The translations under genes and the position numbers were made by a program. Positions 38,501 through 47,258 of a DNA stretch of 64,000 bases are shown piece by piece. The DNA comes from Pollutimonas sp. M17 (GTDB lineage Bacteria; Pseudomonadota; Gammaproteobacteria; Burkholderiales; Burkholderiaceae_B). The DNA is taken from positions 1,240,001 to 1,304,000 of the forward strand of contig NZ_CP107548.1 of the NCBI RefSeq assembly GCF_025836975.1, written 5' to 3'. Under the pieces are notes generated by a model. The model had not been told where the DNA came from, did not search any database, and saw only the letters and a program-made list of their open reading frames with translations. Position 1 is the stretch's first letter. Every line of letters starts with the position of its first letter.

Positions 38501-41500
38501 TAGGCGATCAGCCGGCCTGGACTGCCCAGGTTCTCGAACAGCGCCCGCCGGGGTATGGCGATGGACCAACGCCGTTCCAGCGTCGCCACGGCTTCGGTAA
38601 GCGCCAATGAATCGACGCCCAGTTCAAGGAAGCCGCGTTCCGATTGGGCGTCCGAGGGCGCCAGTTGAAGGGATCGAACCAGGACATCGGCAATCTGTTG
38701 CCGGTGATCGATCGGAGCGCCATCAACCGCGCTCGTTGCGATATCGGGCGGGGAAGCGGCGTCGCCGCGTTCTTCCCGCAAGGGCACGGTTGCCGTCGGC
38801 ATCGTGGCGCCGGCCTGCGGCAAGGGTATCCAGTGCCGCTGGCCCGCAAAGGGATACCCCGGCGCGCTCACCCGCTTGGCGGAGGCATAGACCTCGTCCC
38901 AGCGGATGTCCGCGCCGGCAACGAACAGGTGGGCCAGGACATTGCCCAGAGTCTGTCCGGCCGGACGATTGCGCCTTAGCGTCGGAACGATGACGGGCGG
39001 CTCCTCCGCGAAGTCGGCCGTGCGCGACGCCGCGCCCATCAGGGCGGGCGAGGCGCCCACTTCAATCAGCACCCGTGCGCCGCTGGCCGCGAGCGTCGAC
39101 ATGCCTTGCGCGAAGCGCACCGGTTCGCGTATGTGGCGCACCCAGTAATCCTCGGTGTCGAAGGGAGCGTCCAGCTGGCCCGTCAGGTTGGAGACCAGCG
39201 CCGTGCGGGGCGGGGAGAGCGCGGCTCCGGCCATGGCGGCGGCAAAGGGTTTCAGCGCCGCATCCATGAGCCGGGAATGGAAGGCATGCGCGGTGCGCAG
39301 CGGCTGGCAGCCTATGCCGTGGGCCTCCAGGCCCGCGCCCAGGGCATCGATGTCCGCCGCCGCCCCGGACACCACGAACTCGTCCGGCGCGTTGACGGCG
39401 GCGATGTCGACCTGCTTCAGCAGATGGCGCGCGGCGTCCGGCACGGCATCCGGCGACACGAACACCGCCGCCATGCGGCCGCCGCCCGCGCCGGCCCCCA
39501 TCAGCGTGCCGCGCTGCACGACCAGGCGCAAGGCCTGGTCCAGCGTGAATACGCCGGCACGGCAGGCAGCCACCCATTCGCCCAGGCTGTGTCCTATCGA
39601 TATCTGGGGCGTGATTCCCCAGGCCGCCAATCTGTCGGCCAGGGCATAGCCCAGGATGAACAGCGCAGGCTGGGCGAGCCGGGTGTCGGCCAGGTCGCTG
39701 TCCGGATCGTCGCCGAACATCGCCGCGGCCACCGAGCATCCCAGCAGAGGGTCGACAATCGCGGCGCAGTCGTCGACCATGCGGCGGAATGCCGCATCGC
39801 CGCCGTACAGGTCCTTGCCCATGCCGGCCCACTGGCTGCCCTGCCCGGTATAAAGAAAGCCAAGCCTGGGCGGATCGGCGGGCGCGAGGCCGCGGGCGCC
39901 GACCAGCGGAGTGTCGCCGGCGGCGACCGCGCGCAAGCCCGCGATGGCCTCGTCAATATCCTGCGCCACAACGGCCGCGCGCAACGGGAATCGGCCACGG
40001 CCCACCGCCAGGCTGGCCGCCAGCCCGCGCAGGTCGGCACGGCCGTCTTCCAGCCAGGTGGCCAGTGTCCCCGCCAACCTGTCCAGGCCTTGGGCGTCGG
40101 GCGCCGACAGGGGAAGGACGATGGGACCGTGGTGCTGGATGGCAATGGGAGGCGTACCGGCCGCTTCAAGTATCAGGTGCGCATTGGTGCCGCTGAATCC
40201 GAAGCTGCTGACGGCGGCGCGAGCCGGATGGCACGGCGGCCAGGGACGCGGCGCATCGATCACCTGCACCGGCAGGCGGTCCCATGCAATGCGGGGGTTC
40301 GGATTCCGTTGATGCAAGGTCGGCGCAAGCCGGCCGGATTCCAGCATGAGGACGGCCTTGATCATGCCGGCTATGCCGGCGGCGGCTTCCAGGTGGCCGA
40401 TGTTGGTCTTGACGGAACCGATCAGCAAAGGCGCATCGCGGCCGTCGCCGTAGACGTCGGCGAGCGCCTGCACCTCGATGGGATCGCCCAGCGGCGTGCC
40501 TGTGCCGTGGCACTCCACCACGTGCACGTCCGGCGCCTGCAGGCCTGCGTCGCGCAAGGCCTTGCGGATCAGCGCGGCCTGCGCCGATGCATTGGGCGCG
40601 GTCAGCGAGCTGGCCCTGCCGTCGTGATTGACGGCCGCGCCCCGGATGACCGCGCGTATGCGGTCGCCATCGCGCAGGGCGTCGGCAAGCCGCTTCAATA
40701 CGACGATACCACCGCCTTCGCCGCGCACATAACCGTCGGCTGCGGCATCGAAAGTGCGGCAGGCATGGCCGGGACTCAACATGCCGGCCGCGGCGAAGCC
40801 TTGCGTAAGGATATCGTTGATCAGCAGGTTCACGCCGCCGGCAAGCGCCATGTCGCACTCGCCCTGACGCAGGCTTCGGCTGGCGGCGTGAACGGCCACC
40901 AGAGATGAGGAGCAGGCGGTATCCAGCACCAGCGCCGGCCCGTTCACGTCCAGCAAGTGGGCCAGCCGGCCCGCGGCCGTGCTGGCCGAGTTGCCCGTGG
41001 CGGCCAGCGGCGAATAGGATGCCCCCGGCCCCTGGAAGCGCAGGCCGTAATCGTGCGTGCTGATGCCCAGGAACACTCCGGTGGCCGACGGCCGGCGCGG
41101 CCGGTCCGCCGCGCCGGCATCTTCAAGCGCGTGCCAGGCCACTTCCAGCAAGAGGCGGTGCTGGGGGTCCATATGGCTGGCCTCGCTGTCGCGTATGCCG
41201 AAGAAGGCGGCGTCGAAACGGTCGATGTCGTCGATATAGCCGCCCGGCCCCAGGCCGGCGCCTTCGGGCCTGCCGGCGGGCGGCTGTCCGATGGCGTCCT
41301 GGCCGGAGTCCAGCAAGCGCCAGTAGGCTTGCGCATCGGGCGCGCCGGGAAACCGGCAAGCCAGGCCGACGACCGCAATGGAATCGTCGGGCAGGGGCGC
41401 GGTATTGCTCACAGCCTGGCTTTGATCGGCACTGGCGGCGGCCCGGATGCCGTCGGACGCAAAATGGGCGGTCAGCCGCGCCAGCGTGGGATAGTCGTAC

Positions 41501-43479
41501 GCGACGGTCTCCGGCACCGGCACGCCCAGGCGTTCTCCCAGCGCGAAGGCCAATTCCGTGGAGGCCAGGGAGTCCAGCCCCAGTTCGGCAAAACCGCAGT
41601 CCGCGGGCAGGCTGTCGGGGGCAAGGCCCAATCGATCCGCCAGCCACTGCGTCAGCCAGGCGCGCATGCTGCGGCCGTCCATTTCTTTGCCGGCCCCAGC
41701 CTCGGACGGCGCCCCTTCGATCCGGCTGGGCGACTGCGCTTCCCATTGTGCAATCACGGGCAGCTCGCCCGCCAGGTAAGCGCGCTTGTTGGCCATGCGC
41801 TGTATCTTGCCGCTGGACGTGCGCAGCACGGTGCCCGGCGGCACCAGCACGATGCGCGACAGGGAAATTTCCAGCTGTTGCCAGACGGCCTGTACCATGG
41901 CGTCGAAAACGGGGCCTGTCGCTTCGCCGCGCCGCGAGCGTTCCATTTCCTGGACCAGCACGACCTGCTCGCGGCCAATGCCGGAGCCGTCGGCTTCAAG
42001 ATGGAAAGCCGCGCCGTTGTCGCGCCGCAGCGCATCGTGCGACCGCTGCGCCACCCACTCGATGTCTTGCGGGTAAAAATTGGCGCCGGCCAGGATGATC
42101 ACGTCCTTGATGCGGCCGGTGATGAACAGTTCCCCGTCCACCACGGCCCCCAGATCGCCCGTGCGCAAAAAGCCGCCGGCATGCGGCTCGCCGTCGATTC
42201 TTGCACCGAATGCGGCGGCGGATTCTTCGGGCCGCCGCCAGTAGCCTGTTGCAATGGTGGGTCCGCCCACCCAGACTTCGCCGATATGGCCGGGCGGGCA
42301 GCGCCGCAGCGTTTCCGGATCGACGATGGCGATGGGAATATCCGGCAGGGGCCGGCCGCTGCCCGGCATGACCCGTGCTGCCGGCGCGTCCGGGTCGCTG
42401 GGCAGCATGCGGCCGGCGGACAGCGCTTCGCCGTCGAAATGCCGCAGGACCGGCAGGTCGCCGACGGGGTTTCCGGTCACGGCCAGGGTGCTTTCCGCCA
42501 GGCCATAGGCCGGCGCGAACGTGGCGGGCCTGAATCCATACGGCGCGAACTCGCTGACGAACTGATCCATGACCGCCGGGTTGATGGGTTCAGCGGCGTT
42601 CATGGTCATGACCATGCTGCCAAGGTCCAGGCCGGCGCGGTCCTGCGGCGCGATGCGCCGGCTGCACAGATCGTAGGCGAAGCTGGGGGCCGCCGAATGC
42701 GTGCCGCGAAATTGCGACATGGCCTGCAACCAGATCAGGGGCTTCTGCAGAAAGGTGTTGGGTGCCATCTGGACCGAACCGCAACCCGAGTACAAGGGCT
42801 GAAGCAGGCCGAAGATCAGCCCGAGGTCATGAAAGGCGGGCAGCCAGCTGATCATGACGGACTGCTCGGCTATGCCCCACACCTCGCCCATGCGCTGCAG
42901 GTCGTGCAGCAGGTTCCCGTGGCTGACCCGGACCCCCTTGGGCATGGCCGTCGAGCCCGAGGTGTACTGCAGGAAGGCAGTATCGTCCGCCAGTATGGAG
43001 GCGGGCTGAAGGTCGGGCTGGTCGGGCAGCCCGTCCACGGCCACCCAGGACAGGGCGGCCAAGCGCGCGTTGGACCCGCGCCATTCGTCCGTGGCGCTCA
43101 GCAGCCCCTCGCTGGTCAGTGCGACGCGGGCGCCGGAGTCGGTGGTTACGGCCACCAGTCGTTCGATCAGGCGATTGCGCCGCGGCGGATTGATGGGCGT
43201 TGCCAGGCGGCCGCTCCATAGGCAGGCCATAAATGCGGCAAGGAAGTCGGGACCGGCATGGAACACCAGTAGCACCGGCTCGCCAGGTTGGGTGTCGCGC
43301 ATGAGCCGGGCCGCGATGGCGCGGGCGCGCGACGCCAGGTCGGGGGCGCTCCAACGGCATTGGGGCCGGCCCTGGCTGTCGAGAAAGGTGAACCACCAGC
43401 CGTCGCCCCGGCTGCGTGCCCTCCGATCCAGGATGTGGGGAAGCAGCAGGGTGGTGTCTTGCGGGGCGGCGGAATTCAT
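32527..43479 (-). CDS. Hybrid FAAL-PKS-aminotransferase-NRPS synthetase (module 1)
   Basis: A 3,650-residue megasynthase. Domains in order: fatty acyl-AMP ligase (about 1-590), ACP1 (Ser637), KS (about 698-1110, active Cys856 in DTACSS, with HGTGTPLGDP and NIGHLEAA), AT (about 1205-1500, Ser1298 in GHSLGEW; HAFH indicates malonyl-CoA), ACP2 (Ser1624), class III aminotransferase (about 1730-2140, PLP Lys1979), C (about 2155-2590, His2287 in PHLITDG), A1 (about 2615-3110), PCP (Ser3146) and epimerisation (about 3195-3640; HHGLTDMVSW, RTVGWFTTRYP, FNFVGEL). The starter half has the MycA/ItuA order: activate a fatty acid, extend with malonate, transaminate to a beta-amino acyl chain. A1 pocket residues by eye are D-L-T-K-I-G-H-I-G-K, 9 of 10 like the Asp code. 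The ATG follows AGGAG. Confidence 0.96.
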   Translation of the reverse strand: MNSAAPQDTTLLLPHILDRRARSRGDGWWFTFLDSQGRPQCRWSAPDLASRARAIAARLMRDTQPGEPVLLVFHAGPDFLAAFMACLWSGRLATPINPPRRNRLIERLVAVTTDSGARVALTSEGLLSATDEWRGSNARLAALSWVAVDGLPDQPDLQPASILADDTAFLQYTSGSTAMPKGVRVSHGNLLHDLQRMGEVWGIAEQSVMISWLPAFHDLGLIFGLLQPLYSGCGSVQMAPNTFLQKPLIWLQAMSQFRGTHSAAPSFAYDLCSRRIAPQDRAGLDLGSMVMTMNAAEPINPAVMDQFVSEFAPYGFRPATFAPAYGLAESTLAVTGNPVGDLPVLRHFDGEALSAGRMLPSDPDAPAARVMPGSGRPLPDIPIAIVDPETLRRCPPGHIGEVWVGGPTIATGYWRRPEESAAAFGARIDGEPHAGGFLRTGDLGAVVDGELFITGRIKDVIILAGANFYPQDIEWVAQRSHDALRRDNGAAFHLEADGSGIGREQVVLVQEMERSRRGEATGPVFDAMVQAVWQQLEISLSRIVLVPPGTVLRTSSGKIQRMANKRAYLAGELPVIAQWEAQSPSRIEGAPSEAGAGKEMDGRSMRAWLTQWLADRLGLAPDSLPADCGFAELGLDSLASTELAFALGERLGVPVPETVAYDYPTLARLTAHFASDGIRAAASADQSQAVSNTAPLPDDSIAVVGLACRFPGAPDAQAYWRLLDSGQDAIGQPPAGRPEGAGLGPGGYIDDIDRFDAAFFGIRDSEASHMDPQHRLLLEVAWHALEDAGAADRPRRPSATGVFLGISTHDYGLRFQGPGASYSPLAATGNSASTAAGRLAHLLDVNGPALVLDTACSSSLVAVHAASRSLRQGECDMALAGGVNLLINDILTQGFAAAGMLSPGHACRTFDAAADGYVRGEGGGIVVLKRLADALRDGDRIRAVIRGAAVNHDGRASSLTAPNASAQAALIRKALRDAGLQAPDVHVVECHGTGTPLGDPIEVQALADVYGDGRDAPLLIGSVKTNIGHLEAAAGIAGMIKAVLMLESGRLAPTLHQRNPNPRIAWDRLPVQVIDAPRPWPPCHPARAAVSSFGFSGTNAHLILEAAGTPPIAIQHHGPIVLPLSAPDAQGLDRLAGTLATWLEDGRADLRGLAASLAVGRGRFPLRAAVVAQDIDEAIAGLRAVAAGDTPLVGARGLAPADPPRLGFLYTGQGSQWAGMGKDLYGGDAAFRRMVDDCAAIVDPLLGCSVAAAMFGDDPDSDLADTRLAQPALFILGYALADRLAAWGITPQISIGHSLGEWVAACRAGVFTLDQALRLVVQRGTLMGAGAGGGRMAAVFVSPDAVPDAARHLLKQVDIAAVNAPDEFVVSGAAADIDALGAGLEAHGIGCQPLRTAHAFHSRLMDAALKPFAAAMAGAALSPPRTALVSNLTGQLDAPFDTEDYWVRHIREPVRFAQGMSTLAASGARVLIEVGASPALMGAASRTADFAEEPPVIVPTLRRNRPAGQTLGNVLAHLFVAGADIRWDEVYASAKRVSAPGYPFAGQRHWIPLPQAGATMPTATVPLREERGDAASPPDIATSAVDGAPIDHRQQIADVLVRSLQLAPSDAQSERGFLELGVDSLALTEAVATLERRWSIAIPRRALFENLGSPGRLIAYILQALTESSPAPAPEIPTAAPAAAIAHAPQPAVAAPPQNIGDPEALAAFARAYVGRSRASQDQRRKYGPYLADSRAVAGFRNETRSMLYPIVGASARGSRLIDVDGNEYVDSAMGFGVQLFGHSPAFLTEAINRHLTERGLFIGPQAHLAGEVAERLCRMTGNARAAFCNSGTEAVMTALRLARHTTGRQRIAMFSGSYHGHFDGTLAQAGANGTTVALASGTPPGMVGDVLVLDYGDEAAALEILAREASTLAAVIVEPVQGRRPDRQPRAFLQQVRELTRKSGTALIFDEVLLGFRVAQGGAQAWADVRADLVTYGKIVGGGLPIGVVAGDAAYLDALDGGAWSFDGKELPREDRSFFAGTFNKNPLAMVAAQAVLAHLEEAGPSLQTSLNQRTESFAARLNAVLQAEETSISVHHFSSLYRYVGASDLFYNHLIQNGVYVWEGRTCFLSTAHTDQDLDRIAAAVQAAVRAMRAAGMLAPRTPAPAPATRSSEPERLPTTPGQQALRLLASFSPETSAAYNQSLVFDLNGPLDVAALQAALGEVVDRHEALRTTFPEDGESQLIHPVLAPDVKVMDSDPARDGAEQDWLDRMALAPLDLERGPLVVARIVRKSPDAHRLLIVMPHLITDGWSMQLMALELAELYSARIEKRPAALDIPVPYRRYIDHCRKHAMLPELAAYWQDMYATVPAPLQLPTDRPRPALQTFSGACASRDRLPPELLERLQARGRQTGSSLFSVCLAAYGRLLSRLSGQDEMAVAIFSAGQPELPASTLMGYCVSVLPVRMDAGASASHDGLIRATQRAVAGAMAHRDYPYSRLLKDLKLRRDPARPPLACVSFNLDRTDAAPHFAGLTTQVEANTHQAVRWDLNWNMQIDADGLRIDAHYNRDLFDADRVQGWLDSYVAILDELAGSDPGGGATDRVVHGALDVADAQGGYPCLAARVAEHAARTPDAPAVRDRRGTVDYRSLDAYAAGLAAQLAKAGVQAGDRVAFRLERGLGPVVAILAIMRLGAAFVPLDDEHPDEHHAAILQDSAARVLIAEPGTGRAPAGTPIVPWSRAPREPLERDTAATPSPCQAVAGGDIAYILYTSGSTGRPKGVLISHEAVHTYVTALLARLGATAPMSFAIVTSFAADLGYTSVLGALWTGGLLHAVDADSARDPAALQQWLTETPVDALKIVPSHLAALLDAPQAAALLPRHALILGGDALAWGLVDRIRALGAGCRVYNHYGPTETTIGACMTEATAALRMEDSPMVPVGPPLAGYEVRILGSDGSVLEDGDEGEIVISGPAVAAGYTHGDAGAGPFTLARDGRRSYRTGDIGRRHPDGAIAFLGRQGDMVKIRGHRIEPAGLAETIRTCPGVRDAAVLVDQAAGREPSLVAAVAGDIGKDDVLAWLTQRVPKAMVPARVLMLPALPLTVNGKVDRQALLRAASDPAPAPPADTHENQQASTGGAAADILRGLWCDVLQRPDIALDDDFFALGGDSIMAIQIVGRARAAGLALTPAQVFQAPTVRALAQLAVPVQAAAAGLAPLAHPVALTPIQQWFLETPMADRNRWCLTAVFQTSMDVGAAALRETLLAMVERHDALRTRWNAAAEEQTQQTGRADAPNVIIAEAGAGMTQEALQAMEDLLADQLMDQLDIAAGRIIAAGAIRAGLSDTRIVIAAHHGLTDMVSWGILADDLATGLSKGTQAIAAASTSWSWWAQSLARQREAMAGTLPYWRRVAAQANDAMALPMDHARAADLEGDVREARLRIEADTASRYFTGMASVFGLRAHEAVLAGLGRCLVDWAGGTLAVELEGHGRQPLDASIDLSRTVGWFTTRYPVVLPCAMAHDEEGWLVAAKETLRQIPDDGMGYGLLRYGGDPALRAEPAVSFNFVGELKQFGAGRLALLRLGAGQERDPHAGRRHVLAFDGWLEEGSLVISCRYGARHAPETITALLARLENRFMSMLQTCESSSAAVYTPSDFTAMDFSQDELDRLMGELGDP

Positions 43480-43495
43480 TGCGGTCTCCTGGCGA

Positions 43496-46288
43496 TCAAT
43501 CGACGGCTTCCATATCGACCTCCCGGTCGCCCATCCGCCGTTTCAGCATTTCTTCCAGCTTGGCGTCCAGGCGCCTGTCCAGCGTGGCGGCGATGGCTTT
43601 TTCGAGGTCGGATTGCTGGTCGCTGCTGCGGGTCAGGTCGGCCACGCGGGCCAGGTCGTTCCGGCTGAGCGACAGAAGCAGGCAGGGCAGCCGCGTGCGG
43701 CACGTGGTCGGATGCGGTATGCCTTCCAGCAGCGCAAATTCGCCAAGGAAGTCACCGACCTCGAGCACTTCCATGGTCAGGGACGAGCCATCCTTCAGCA
43801 GCACTGTGCTTTCCACGCTGCCGCGCGCGATGATGTAGAAGCGGCCTTCGGTCGTGCCTTCGATGGCCAGCACGGTGCCCGCCTCGACCTCCTCCACCCG
43901 CAACATGCCGCGGATGCGTTCCAGCTCCTGCTCCTCCGCGGTGGCGAATATGGGAATCTTGCGCAGGCGGTCGACCGAGATGCCGACATCGCGGCCCGCA
44001 TTGACAATGGCGATGTCGGATTGCTTCTCCCACATCCCGGCGTACACGCCCTGCCTGGCCAGCAATTCGGCATGGGCGCCGGTTTCGACCAGCCGGCCAT
44101 CCTTGAAGACGCAGATCATGTCCATGTCGGGGCAGGAGTTCAGGCGGTGCGTGACGGAGAACAGCATGCGGTCCGCGCTGATGCGTCCCAGGGTTTCGTT
44201 GATGGCCGCCTCGGCCTCGGCGTCCAGGGCCGACGTGGCTTCGTCCAGCAGCAGTATTTGCGGGTTGCGCAGCAGGGCGCGGGCAATGACGATGCGCTGG
44301 CGCTGGCCGCCGGAGAGCAGTTTGCCGCCTTCGCCCACATTGGTGTCGTAGCCTTGCGGCAAGCCGACGATGAAGTCATGGATCTCGGCCGACCTTGCCG
44401 CCTGCTCGACCTCGGCATCGCTGGCATCCATGCGTCCGATGCGGATGTTGTACCGGATCGATGCCTCGAACAGCGTGGTGTCCTGATTGACCACGGCCAT
44501 CATCGACCGCAGGCGGTGGTTGTCCACTTGGCGGATATCGGTGTCGTTGAGCAGGATGCTGCCGCTCATGGCGTCATAATTGCGCGACATCAAATTGATG
44601 ATGGTGCTCTTGCCCGAGCCCGAGGGCCCCACCAGCGCAATGCGCCGCGGCGCGGGCGATTCCAGCGTGACGTCTTTCAGGTTAAGGCGGTCGCCGTTAT
44701 AGCTGAACGACACATTGCGGAAGGCGATCCGCGACAGCGGCGGCTCCAGTGCGGCGACGCCGCGGCTGTCCGGCTCATCGTCGGGATGGTCCAGCAGTTC
44801 GTCGATGCGCTGCCAACTGCCTATGGCCTGGATGGCGGACGGCAGCAAGGCGGCGATGCCGCCCGCCGCGCCGCCGAATGCCAGCAGCAGGCCGATATAG
44901 GCCACGACGACGCCGCCCGACACCGTGCCGTTCAGGGACAGCACCGCGCCCAGGCCGATGATGCCCAGCTGCGCGGCGCTGATGGCGAACACGGTTGCGC
45001 GCCCCGTCAGTTCGCCCAGCAGGTATTGGCGGTAGCTGGCGTCGTAGATGGTTTTACTGCGTTCGTCGAACTGGCTGCGGCGATGCCGGGCCAGGTCGAG
45101 CGTGCGTATCACGGGCAGCAGCTGCACGGTTTCCTTGATGAAGCCCACGACCTTGCCGTCTTCCACCTTGCGGGCATACGAGGCCTGCACTGCCAGGCGC
45201 CCGACCAGCCGGGGCGCCGTCAGGGCGATGGCCAGCATGGTGATGGTAGCCAGAGCCATCCGCCAATCGAGCATGATGGCGGTGATCAGCGACCCCATCA
45301 TCAGAAAGGCCTTGGAGATGATGCCCGGGATGGCCCGGACGATGCCGTTCTCGACGATGAAGATGTCGTTGTTGAAAATGGACACGATGTCGCCGCTTTC
45401 AAAGCGGCCCAGAGACCGCGACGACAGGCCCAGCAGTTTGTCGAAAGTGCGCTGGCGCACGTCCTTCAGGGTGCGGGGCCCCAGCGTGGATACGCTGAAG
45501 TCGATGGCCAGCCCGGCCGATGCGGTGACCAGGAAGCCGCCGATGAGATAGGCCAGCGTGCGCCAGATGACGTCGGCATTCTGCGGCGTGATGCCGTCGT
45601 CGAACAACTGGTTCAGCCAGATCGGCATCAGCATGGCGTAGGCGGTCTGAATCAACACCCCGATGCCCAGCGTGATGCAGAAGAAACGATGGGGGCGCAG
45701 CTGCCGGGCCGTCCAGGCCAGGAAGGGGCCGGCGCCTTTGGCGGGCTGCTCGTCGGCCAGCGACTCTTCCCATTGCAGCTCCAGCATGGCTTGCGACTTG
45801 CCGGTGGACGCATGGCACACATCATCCATGGATGCCTCGGTAGCCAGGGCGCGTCCGAACTTGGCCAGGCCCTGGGCGCCATGGGTGTCGAGCAGGAAAC
45901 GTACGAAGGCGCCCGCCCTGACGGCATCGCGTCCGGTGCCGGTGCCGGAGGACAGGCGGCTGTACAGCCCGTCCAGATCGCCCGCTTCGGCCACGCCGAT
46001 GTTGCCCGCGCCATCGGCGCTTCTTGTGGCGTGGCGCAGGACGCCGGTTCCGATGAAGGCCAGCGCGCCGGCTGGAATGTCGAGCCGCTCGGCCAGGATG
46101 CGCTCGACCAGCAATCGCTGGGCGTCGGCCCCCGGGGGACGGGAACCCGCCAGGGCGGTGGCGATGCCGGCGCCGCGCTCGGGGGCGGGCAGGCCAAGCG
46201 CCTGGCATGTCTGTAGTTCCAGTTCCTGGAGCTTATGGGTGTGCGGCCTGAACCAGCGATGAATAATGGCCTTCAGTCGTGATTGCAC
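43496..46288 (-). CDS. ABC exporter with N-terminal extension and C-terminal CNB-like domain
   Basis: A 930-residue fused exporter. Residues 1-190 are a soluble extension of unclear origin. An ABC_membrane domain (about 195-490) follows, then an ATPase (about 515-750; Walker A GPSGSGKST near 553, signature LSGGQRQR, Walker B ILLLDEATS near 679). The C-terminal cyclic-nucleotide-binding-like domain (about 770-880) has GDFLGEFALLEGIPHPTTCR. The phosphate-binding Arg of true cNMP sites is replaced by His (P-H-P-T-T), so ligand binding is doubtful. No C39 peptidase is present. It lies 16 bases upstream of the synthetase and 16 bases downstream of the thioesterase, so it probably exports the lipopeptide. 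ABC proteins with CRP-like domains are also used for Nif11/NHLP-led peptides. Confidence 0.93.
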   Translation of the reverse strand: MQSRLKAIIHRWFRPHTHKLQELELQTCQALGLPAPERGAGIATALAGSRPPGADAQRLLVERILAERLDIPAGALAFIGTGVLRHATRSADGAGNIGVAEAGDLDGLYSRLSSGTGTGRDAVRAGAFVRFLLDTHGAQGLAKFGRALATEASMDDVCHASTGKSQAMLELQWEESLADEQPAKGAGPFLAWTARQLRPHRFFCITLGIGVLIQTAYAMLMPIWLNQLFDDGITPQNADVIWRTLAYLIGGFLVTASAGLAIDFSVSTLGPRTLKDVRQRTFDKLLGLSSRSLGRFESGDIVSIFNNDIFIVENGIVRAIPGIISKAFLMMGSLITAIMLDWRMALATITMLAIALTAPRLVGRLAVQASYARKVEDGKVVGFIKETVQLLPVIRTLDLARHRRSQFDERSKTIYDASYRQYLLGELTGRATVFAISAAQLGIIGLGAVLSLNGTVSGGVVVAYIGLLLAFGGAAGGIAALLPSAIQAIGSWQRIDELLDHPDDEPDSRGVAALEPPLSRIAFRNVSFSYNGDRLNLKDVTLESPAPRRIALVGPSGSGKSTIINLMSRNYDAMSGSILLNDTDIRQVDNHRLRSMMAVVNQDTTLFEASIRYNIRIGRMDASDAEVEQAARSAEIHDFIVGLPQGYDTNVGEGGKLLSGGQRQRIVIARALLRNPQILLLDEATSALDAEAEAAINETLGRISADRMLFSVTHRLNSCPDMDMICVFKDGRLVETGAHAELLARQGVYAGMWEKQSDIAIVNAGRDVGISVDRLRKIPIFATAEEQELERIRGMLRVEEVEAGTVLAIEGTTEGRFYIIARGSVESTVLLKDGSSLTMEVLEVGDFLGEFALLEGIPHPTTCRTRLPCLLLSLSRNDLARVADLTRSSDQQSDLEKAIAATLDRRLDAKLEEMLKRRMGDREVDMEAVD

Positions 46289-46304
46289 ACTAACCTCTTC
46301 TTTT

Positions 46305-47135
46305 TCAGTTGCTGTTCATGGGAGCCACGTCCTGGGCGGCGTGGGCGGACAAGGTGGCGGCCCGCATCAGGATGCGGGCAAGATCGGCGCTGTGGGTAGC
46401 CCAGAAAAAATGCCCGCCATCGCAGGGAATCAATCGGGTGGAGGCGGATGTGACCTTTTGCCAGGCCTGAAGCTCTTCGGAAGAAACCGATGGATCGCTG
46501 CGCAATCGCAGGACGTCGATGGGTACGTCCAGGGCGTCGGGGGCGTATCGATAGGTGTCGCAGGCTTCGAGGTCGGCGCGCAGGGCATGCTCCAGGCCGG
46601 AAACGGCCCAGTCGTCCGCATCGCCGCCGGCCATGCCGAAGCGGGCCGCCAGTTCGGCGCTCAGTTGCCGGGCGGGGAGACGGTACAAGGGGGTATCGGC
46701 GGCAGGCATGCAGGGCGACCGGAAGCCCGACACTACCAGGCGGGCCGGCCGGATGCCGTCTCGGGCTAGACGTTTGGCGGTTTCGAATGCCAGCAGGGCG
46801 CCATAGCTGTTGCCGACCAGGATCAAAGCTTGGGCTTCGTCGATGCGAAGAGGCGGGATATGGGAAAGAAGGGCGTTTGCGATGCCATCGGCGGCGGCGG
46901 TGGCCCGCCGGGGCGGGCCGCCGCCCCTGTCGGACGGCTGGCGCGGCAAATGGACCGCCATGATTCCAACGTTGTCGGGCAAGGCGGCCGCCACCCGCCC
47001 GGCCGACAAGGACGAGCCGCCCGCATGCGGGAAAAACAGGAAGGTGGGCTGGCCCGACGCGGCGGCCCGCAAGCTGACGACCCAATGCAATGGCATGGAT
47101 TCTGTCGCTGGCGAGGTACCGGCCGTAGTGTCCAT
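46305..47135 (-). CDS. Type II thioesterase (GrsT/SrfAD-like)
   Basis: A 276-residue alpha/beta hydrolase: FLFFPHAGGSSLSAGR, LVGNSYGALLAFETAKRLA (nucleophile in G-N-S-Y-G, where most family members have G-H-S-x-G) and the C-terminal G-G-H-F-F-W histidine. Type II thioesterases remove misprimed or stalled acyl groups from carrier proteins and so keep NRPS/PKS lines running. It is the first gene of the leftward biosynthetic operon; the 123-base gap to the divergent dioxygenase gene carries both promoters. Confidence 0.92.
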   Translation of the reverse strand: MDTTAGTSPATESMPLHWVVSLRAAASGQPTFLFFPHAGGSSLSAGRVAAALPDNVGIMAVHLPRQPSDRGGGPPRRATAAADGIANALLSHIPPLRIDEAQALILVGNSYGALLAFETAKRLARDGIRPARLVVSGFRSPCMPAADTPLYRLPARQLSAELAARFGMAGGDADDWAVSGLEHALRADLEACDTYRYAPDALDVPIDVLRLRSDPSVSSEELQAWQKVTSASTRLIPCDGGHFFWATHSADLARILMRAATLSAHAAQDVAPMNSN

Positions 47136-47180
47136 ATCAGGAAGCCTTCCGCTAACATGCTGTTGCTGTGGCAGTCGATG

Positions 47181-47200
47181 ATTGTATCAGCTATTGTATC
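47181..47200. repeat. Two direct ATTGTATC repeats in the divergent promoter region
   Basis: ATTGTATC occurs at 47181-47188 and 47193-47200, a 12-base period, in the A+T-rich gap between the two biosynthetic operons. On the - strand they read GATACAAT and could serve as overlapping -10-like elements or as a regulator site. No regulator gene is present in the locus. Confidence 0.35.
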
Positions 47201-47258
47201 TAAACATGACTTATGTATAGTTGCTTTACCGGACCTACACACTAACAGGCGACGCAAC

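Noticed and set aside
40957-43221. A 754-codon + strand frame opposite the FAAL and KS region
   Set aside because: It is antisense to clear FAAL, ACP and KS motifs; no protein family is visible.
43070-46216. A 1,048-codon open frame on the + strand opposite the ABC exporter
   Set aside because: It is a GC-rich antisense shadow of the exporter and synthetase genes, with no domains and a His/Gln/Gly-heavy composition typical of reverse-frame translation.
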